From: an uncultured Ruminococcus sp. | GTDB taxonomy: Bacteria; Bacillota; Clostridia; Oscillospirales; Acutalibacteraceae | NCBI GenBank assembly: GCA_902772795.1 | Contig: CACYBZ010000061.1 | Span: forward strand, 1-11,454 | DNA length: 11,454 nucleotides | Direction: 5' to 3' | Shown here: in pieces, positions 7,197 through 11,454 of the stretch | Numbering within the stretch: the stretch's first letter is position 1 | Layout: every line of letters starts with the position of its first letter | The notes under the pieces: model-generated | Database searches by the model: none | Seen by the model: the letters and a program-made list of their open reading frames with translations, nothing else | What the model was told of the DNA's origin: nothing | Program-made: the position numbers and the translations under genes

Positions 7197-8568
7197 CCGT
7201 GTCAGCGATATGATACGACAGACAGTCATTGATAATGAAATGTTTGTCTGTGGGGAAAGAATTGTTGTCGGTGTGTCAGGGGGGGCAGACTCCATGTGTC
7301 TGCTCCACTTTCTTGTGTCGGTGAAAGAAGAATTTCATCTGGAAATTATTGTGGCACATATCAACCATAATCTGCGGGGGGAAGAGGCTTACCGTGACCA
7401 GAAAGTCGTTGAACAGTTTTGTCAGGAAAGAAATATCCGTTGTGAAGTACTCAGTGCAGACGTTCACCGACTGGCACAGGAAAGCGGTGAAAGTTGTGAA
7501 ACGTGCGGAAGACGTATCCGATATCATTTTTTTGAGCAACTTTGCGGAGATAGCGGTAAAATTGCTACTGCCCATACGCTTTCGGACAGTGTGGAAACCG
7601 TCCTGTTTCATATGGCACGTGGAGCGGGTTTACAAGGACTTCTGGGTATTCCCAAAATACGCAACAATATTATACGACCGCTGATTAATATTACCCGTGT
7701 TGAGGTGGAACAGTATTGTCATAACCATGCCGTTGCATATGTCACCGATTCCACCAACCTTGAAAATGACTATAACCGAAACAAAATCCGTAATCTTGTC
7801 ACGCCCGTGATGAAAGAAATCAATCCGTCATTTGAAACTGCGGTTAAAAGACTTTCCGAAACGGCACAGCAATATCTTTTGCTTGTGGGTGAACTGGCGG
7901 AGCAAATCATTCATAAATCCCGAATAAAACAGAATAATATAACTATGTATCAGTGTTGCGTGCTGAAAGGCTGTCACGAAACGGTATTGAAACAGGCAAT
8001 GATTGCTTTGTTGCAGGAAGCAGGGTGTCATACTTATGAGGAAAAGCATATTTTTCTTATGGTGAAAGCTGTCTGTGAAAACAGCGGTGGAGTGGATTTA
8101 CCGCAGAATTTCTGTGCAGTCGTCAGACAGGGAATGCTGAGAGTATATCAGAAACAGAAACGTCAGGAAATGATGTTAGTATTCCCCAAAACAAACAGCG
8201 AATTTATCATTAATCAACAAAAAATTATTGTTAAAATTATGACAAAGGAAGAATTTGACAAAAATGTCAGCGTTCACAAATTATTATTAAAAAATGCACT
8301 GGATTGTGATATAATACACTCTGAGATTTTTATCAGGACACGAAGAAGTGCCGACCGTTTCCGACAGAGCAACCGAGGCAGAGAGAAGTCTGTCAAGAAG
8401 CTTTTCAGTGAAGCGAAGATTCCGCTGGAAAGAAGAAATGATATTGTACTGGTTGCCGACGGCAATGAGGTGTTGTGGATTGACGGGTTCGGTGTGTCGG
8501 CGAAGGCAGGCGTAACGTCGTCCACCCGAAATGTTGCATGGATTAGCGTAGATACAGTGAGGAATTGA
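7189..8568 (+). CDS. tilS: tRNA(Ile)-lysidine synthetase TilS
   Basis: Cytoplasmic ATP-dependent enzyme that joins lysine to C34 of tRNA-Ile(CAU), so that the tRNA reads AUA codons and accepts isoleucine. The 459-residue protein has the PP-loop SGGADS (30-35), the HINHNLRG motif (57-64), the TAH...D...ET segment (127-137), IIRPLI (161-166), DSTN (187-190) and RNKIR (197-201). The C-terminal TilS domain (about 378-440) has IRTRRSADRF and KKLFSEAKIP. The usual HHADDQ-like stretch here reads HTLSDS, keeping H129 and D133. The ATG overlaps the dnaB stop, and the stop is 2 bases before the hpt ATG. The 3' part, near 8200-8330, is notably AT-rich and contains a candidate internal promoter. Confidence 0.95.
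   Translation: MNDRVSDMIRQTVIDNEMFVCGERIVVGVSGGADSMCLLHFLVSVKEEFHLEIIVAHINHNLRGEEAYRDQKVVEQFCQERNIRCEVLSADVHRLAQESGESCETCGRRIRYHFFEQLCGDSGKIATAHTLSDSVETVLFHMARGAGLQGLLGIPKIRNNIIRPLINITRVEVEQYCHNHAVAYVTDSTNLENDYNRNKIRNLVTPVMKEINPSFETAVKRLSETAQQYLLLVGELAEQIIHKSRIKQNNITMYQCCVLKGCHETVLKQAMIALLQEAGCHTYEEKHIFLMVKAVCENSGGVDLPQNFCAVVRQGMLRVYQKQKRQEMMLVFPKTNSEFIINQQKIIVKIMTKEEFDKNVSVHKLLLKNALDCDIIHSEIFIRTRRSADRFRQSNRGREKSVKKLFSEAKIPLERRNDIVLVADGNEVLWIDGFGVSAKAGVTSSTRNVAWISVDTVRN
8287..8315 (+). promoter_or_regulatory. Candidate internal promoter within tilS
   Basis: A perfect TATAAT (8310-8315) is preceded directly by TGA (8307-8309), forming an extended -10. A 17-bp spacer leads to TTAAAA (8287-8292), 4 of 6 matches to the -35. 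It lies in an AT-rich part of the tilS coding region about 255 bases upstream of hpt. If used it would drive hpt and ftsH independently of the distal promoter. AT-rich coding DNA can produce such matches by chance. Confidence 0.4.
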
Positions 8569-8570
8569 TT

Positions 8571-9113
8571 ATGGAGAACAGTTATTTACCCGAAAATTTT
8601 GAAAGAGTTCTGCTCAGTGAAGAACAGATAGCCGAAATTGTCAGTACGCTGGCAGAGCGTATCAACCATGACTTTCAGGGCAGGGAACTGCTGGTGGTAG
8701 GCATACTCAAGGGGAGTTTCATGTTTATGTCTGACCTTGTCAAGGCGTTGAAAATTACCTGTCATATTGATTTCATGTCCGTTTCGAGTTACGGCAATGC
8801 CACGCAGTCAAGCGGAAGAGTGAACATTGTCAAAGACTTGTCTGAATCCGTCAGCGGAAAAGATGTGCTTGTCATAGAAGACATCATTGACTCAGGCATT
8901 ACACTGGATTTCATCATCAGACACATACTCAACAAGGGTGCGGAGAGTGTATCGCTGTGTACTTTGCTCAACAAACCGCACCGCAGAAAAAAAGATGTTC
9001 CCGTAAAGTACTGGGGACGGGAAATTGAAGATGAATTCGTGGTAGGCTACGGCATGGACTATGCGGAAAAATTCAGGAATCTGCCTTTTATCGGTATTCT
9101 TAAAGAAAATTGA
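8571..9113 (+). CDS. hpt: Hypoxanthine-guanine phosphoribosyltransferase
   Basis: Purine salvage enzyme that transfers the phosphoribosyl group of PRPP to hypoxanthine or guanine, giving IMP or GMP. The 180-residue length is typical. The PRPP-binding motif is VLVIEDIIDSGITL (99-112), with the acidic pair E103-D104. Other family segments are ILKGSF (45-50), the flexible-loop region SSYGN (72-76), K135 with its neighbours, and FVVGYGMDYAEKFRNLPFIG (157-176) near the C-terminus. I start at ATG 8571, with GAGGA at 8559-8563. An in-frame TTG at 8565 would overlap the tilS stop and crowd the ribosome binding site. The tilS-hpt-ftsH order is conserved in Firmicutes. In Bacillus subtilis, HprT and TilS together have been reported to affect ftsH expression. 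Confidence 0.96.
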   Translation: MENSYLPENFERVLLSEEQIAEIVSTLAERINHDFQGRELLVVGILKGSFMFMSDLVKALKITCHIDFMSVSSYGNATQSSGRVNIVKDLSESVSGKDVLVIEDIIDSGITLDFIIRHILNKGAESVSLCTLLNKPHRRKKDVPVKYWGREIEDEFVVGYGMDYAEKFRNLPFIGILKEN

Positions 9114-9122
9114 CAGTATTTC

Positions 9123-9153
9123 TTGCTATTAACTGTTTCAATAGATTTATAAT
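9123..9153 (+). promoter_or_regulatory. Candidate promoter directly upstream of ftsH
   Basis: A perfect TATAAT (9148-9153) lies in the 62-base hpt-ftsH gap. The best -35, TTGCTA (9123-9128), matches 4 of 6 but with a long 19-bp spacer. A start near 9160 would place the GAGGAG ribosome binding site at the very 5' end of the transcript, so either the start is slightly different or this is a fortuitous match. Confidence 0.4.
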
Positions 9154-9175
9154 TCGTAATGAGGAGTGAATGTGC

Positions 9176-11302
9176 TTGAGTAAGGAAAGCAAAAATAACG
9201 GCAATAACCGAAATAACAGGAATGCAGGTCATGGTATGGGCAGATTTCTGCTGATTTTTACCGTACTGATAGCTGTCATTCTGATGATTGCCTTTGCGTT
9301 CAACAGTCAGCCGAATGAAAAATATCTTTATTCGGATATTATGGGCTATTTTGAACGGCTGGAAGTCAAGGCGTTTCAGATTGACCTTACCAGCGGTAAA
9401 TTACAGATGCAGTTGCGTGCGGACGCTAAAATACAGAACCATCTTGTCTATAATTCCAGCAATACAGGACTGTTCGGGTCAACAGGCAGTAAGAGTTCTT
9501 CTGTCAAGAGCGTTGAGCCTAACAGCAAGCATAACGGACTGGGTAATCTTACCAAGGACGGCGACAAGACAAACGGTGCGATTCTGACATATTCATTACC
9601 CGATATTTCCATATTCTGGAATATGCTTATGGGAAATGTCGGCAACGGACAGACAAAAAATCTGATACAGGCTTATAACGAAAAATATCCCGATTCCCCG
9701 ATAATTTACAATTACGGCAAGTCAGCAGACAACAGCTGGATATTTGATATTATCCCGACATTGGTACTGGTTGCCATCATGATTGTTTTCTGGCTGTATA
9801 TTATGAGAAGAATGTCAGGTTTCGGCGACCCGACCAAGTCCATGGGATTCGGCAAGGCGAAAATCAAGAACCTTAACGATGAAAAACGTAAGACGACATT
9901 TGCAGATGTGGCAGGTGCTGACGAGGAAAAGGAAGAACTGGAAGAAATTGTTGAATTTCTGAAAGACGGAAGTCGGTTCAGCACACTGGGAGCGAGGATT
10001 CCGAAAGGCGTACTGCTGGTAGGCCCTCCCGGAACAGGTAAGACCCTTCTTGCCAGAGCCGTAGCAGGTGAAGCAGGCGTACCGTTTTTCTCTATTTCAG
10101 GTTCAGACTTTGTAGAAATGTTTGTCGGTGTAGGTGCGTCGAGAGTGCGTGACCTGTTCGACCAGGCAAAGAAAAACAGTCCTTGTATTATTTTCATTGA
10201 TGAAATTGACGCAGTAGGCCGTCAGCGTGGAGCAGGTGTCGGCGGAGGCAATGACGAACGTGAACAGACGCTCAATCAGTTGCTTGTCGAAATGGACGGT
10301 TTTGGTATCAATGAGGGCATTATCATTATTGCCGCCACGAACCGTCCCGATGTTCTTGACCCTGCCTTAATGCGTCCGGGGCGTTTTGACCGTCAGGTAG
10401 TTGTCAATTATCCCGACATCAAGGGAAGAAAAGAAATTCTCAAAGTTCATGCGAAAGATAAACCGCTTGCCCCTGATGTCAAACTGGAAGTGATTGCAGG
10501 AACTACTGCAGGATTTACGGGTGCAGACCTGGAAAACCTACTCAATGAAGCGGCTTTGCAGGCAGCAAAGAAGAATCTGAAAGCCATTACCATGAAAGAA
10601 ATTCAGGACGCTATGATGAAAGTCGTAGTCGGTTCTGAAAAGAAGTCAAGGGTAATGTCCGAACAGGAAAAGAAACTTACTGCCTATCATGAAGCAGGTC
10701 ATGCGATTGCGTTTCATGAATGTCCCACACAAGACCCTGTACACGAAATTTCGATTATTCCCCGAGGACTGGCAGGCGGTTACACCATGCCACAGCCTAA
10801 AGAGGATAAAAGCTATAAATCCAAAAAGACCATGGAAGAAGATATTGTCGTTTGTCTGGGTGGCAGAGTTGCGGAGGCGATTATTCTCGGCGACATTTCG
10901 ACAGGAGCGTCGAATGATATTCAGAAAGCGACCGATACAGCCAGAGCGATGGTCACACGCTATGGTATGAGTGATGTTATCGGACCCATCAATTATGCAG
11001 GCGGACAGGAAGTTTTCATTGGCAGAGATATGGCACATTCCAAAGATTTTTCGGAGAGCACTTCTGCGGAAATTGACAAGGAAGTTCACCGTATTATTAT
11101 GAATGCCTATAAGCGGACGGAAGAAATTCTGAGTAACAATATTGACAAACTTCATCTGACGGCACAATATCTGATAAAGCACGAAAAAATGAACGGTGAT
11201 ATTTTTGCCAAAGTCATGGACGGAACTTTTGTGGAAGAACCTGACACTGACATTGATGAAGAACCTCCCGTATTTGAAACCAACATTGATGACGAAGAAT
11301 AA
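9176..11302 (+). CDS. ftsH: ATP-dependent zinc metalloprotease FtsH
   Basis: Membrane-anchored AAA+ protease, hexameric, that degrades misfolded membrane proteins and short-lived regulators. Numbering from the TTG at 9176 (708 aa), a hydrophilic N-terminus precedes TM1 (about 23-42), a long extracytoplasmic loop (about 43-188) and TM2 (about 189-210). The AAA domain has Walker A GPPGTGKT (283-290), pore motif FVG (316-318), Walker B D342-E343 and the second region of homology ending in RPGRFDR (400-406). The protease domain has HEAGH (505-509) and the third zinc ligand D581. The loop is roughly twice the usual size because of a Ser/Gly/Asn/Lys-rich insert (about 93-134). The C-terminus is acidic. 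GAGGAG at 9161-9166 is 9 bases from this TTG but only 3 from the ATG at 9170, so I prefer TTG. The choice changes only two residues. Confidence 0.95.
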   Translation: MSKESKNNGNNRNNRNAGHGMGRFLLIFTVLIAVILMIAFAFNSQPNEKYLYSDIMGYFERLEVKAFQIDLTSGKLQMQLRADAKIQNHLVYNSSNTGLFGSTGSKSSSVKSVEPNSKHNGLGNLTKDGDKTNGAILTYSLPDISIFWNMLMGNVGNGQTKNLIQAYNEKYPDSPIIYNYGKSADNSWIFDIIPTLVLVAIMIVFWLYIMRRMSGFGDPTKSMGFGKAKIKNLNDEKRKTTFADVAGADEEKEELEEIVEFLKDGSRFSTLGARIPKGVLLVGPPGTGKTLLARAVAGEAGVPFFSISGSDFVEMFVGVGASRVRDLFDQAKKNSPCIIFIDEIDAVGRQRGAGVGGGNDEREQTLNQLLVEMDGFGINEGIIIIAATNRPDVLDPALMRPGRFDRQVVVNYPDIKGRKEILKVHAKDKPLAPDVKLEVIAGTTAGFTGADLENLLNEAALQAAKKNLKAITMKEIQDAMMKVVVGSEKKSRVMSEQEKKLTAYHEAGHAIAFHECPTQDPVHEISIIPRGLAGGYTMPQPKEDKSYKSKKTMEEDIVVCLGGRVAEAIILGDISTGASNDIQKATDTARAMVTRYGMSDVIGPINYAGGQEVFIGRDMAHSKDFSESTSAEIDKEVHRIIMNAYKRTEEILSNNIDKLHLTAQYLIKHEKMNGDIFAKVMDGTFVEEPDTDIDEEPPVFETNIDDEE

Positions 11303-11312
11303 GTAACAAGAA

Positions 11313-11347
11313 AAAGCTGTCTGACACAAAATCAGACAGCTTTCTTT
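11313..11347. terminator. Rho-independent terminator closing the operon
   Basis: A perfect 12-bp stem, AAAGCTGTCTGA (11313-11324) with TCAGACAGCTTT (11332-11343), closes a 7-base loop. On the + strand the stem runs into TTTCTTT. On the - strand it runs into a better tract (TTTTTCTTG), so it may stop transcription from both sides. It begins 10 bases after the ftsH stop codon. Confidence 0.92.
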
Positions 11348-11434
11348 AGTCAGGGGCTCCGCCCCTGAACCCCGCAAGCCTTTGAAAAGGCTTGACCGAA
11401 ACTTTAAGGCGAAATCTGCTGACGCAGATTTCGG
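11348..11434 (-). repeat. Hairpin-rich intergenic repeat, copy 3 (inverted, diverged)
   Basis: Right after the terminator, this copy holds H2 as TCAGGGGC-tcc-GCCCCTGA (11350-11368) and H1 as CAAGCCTT-tgaa-AAGGCTTG (11375-11394), separated by the complement of the GGGGT linker. A further perfect 10-bp hairpin, CGAAATCTGC-tgac-GCAGATTTCG (11410-11433), lies where copies 1 and 2 have no hairpin. H3 is absent. Sequence identity with the other copies is limited but order, spacing, loop sizes and linkers match. The last 20 bases of the window show nothing I can assign. Confidence 0.75.
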
Positions 11435-11454
11435 AAAACGTGCAGGAAACAATC

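Noticed and set aside
8565..8570. TTG at 8565 as the hpt start
   Set aside because: It overlaps the tilS stop and lies only 1 base after the GAGGA. ATG 8571 is correctly spaced.
10646..11452. 268-codon reverse-strand ORF opposite ftsH
   Set aside because: It is antisense to the conserved FtsH protease domain, runs through the terminator and repeat, and its product shows no recognisable family. It is a codon-usage shadow.

Overview
The window carries eight genes, all on the + strand, and three copies of a hairpin-rich intergenic repeat. It looks like a chromosomal housekeeping segment of a Clostridia-type Firmicute, plausibly a Ruminococcus-like member of the Oscillospiraceae. The reasons are the order RNase J, GdpP, L9, DnaB, TilS, Hpt, FtsH, the strong GGAGG-type ribosome binding sites, the frequent GTG/TTG starts, and the presence of RNase J and a c-di-AMP phosphodiesterase. 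I cannot name the species.

Layout. Positions 1-131 hold a tandem of the intergenic repeat (one full unit, one degenerate unit). An extended -10 promoter follows (164-192), then a six-helix voltage-gated K+ channel gene (223-1044). A 255-base gap contains a near-consensus sigma-A promoter (1115-1143) and a leader of about 150 nt with a hairpin. From there a co-directional run reads rnj (1300-3141), gdpP (3165-5207), rplI (5228-5674), dnaB (5832-7196), tilS (7189-8568), hpt (8571-9113) and ftsH (9176-11302). A near-perfect 12-bp terminator hairpin closes the run. Gaps are short (23, 20, 157, -8, 2 and 62 bases), so the seven genes probably form one operon with possible internal promoters in tilS and before ftsH. 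A second, inverted repeat copy fills the rplI-dnaB gap and a third follows the terminator.

How the genes fit together. The run mixes RNA turnover (RNase J), c-di-AMP breakdown (GdpP), translation (L9, TilS), replication (DnaB), purine salvage (Hpt) and membrane protein quality control (FtsH). The rplI-dnaB and tilS-hpt-ftsH blocks are conserved associations in Firmicutes. A potassium channel next to a c-di-AMP phosphodiesterase is suggestive because c-di-AMP controls potassium homeostasis, but the channel lacks an RCK domain and has its own promoter.

I see no phage, transposase, CRISPR, toxin-antitoxin or defence genes. The most unusual signals are non-coding: the structured repeat, whose stems change sequence but keep pairing between copies, and a marked shortage of GATC and of all-GC palindromes (GCGC, CGCG, GGCC, CCGG). 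The rest are details: non-ATG starts on four of eight genes, a low-complexity insert in FtsH's extracytoplasmic loop, a basic N-terminal extension on RNase J, and a Cys/His tail on the K+ channel.
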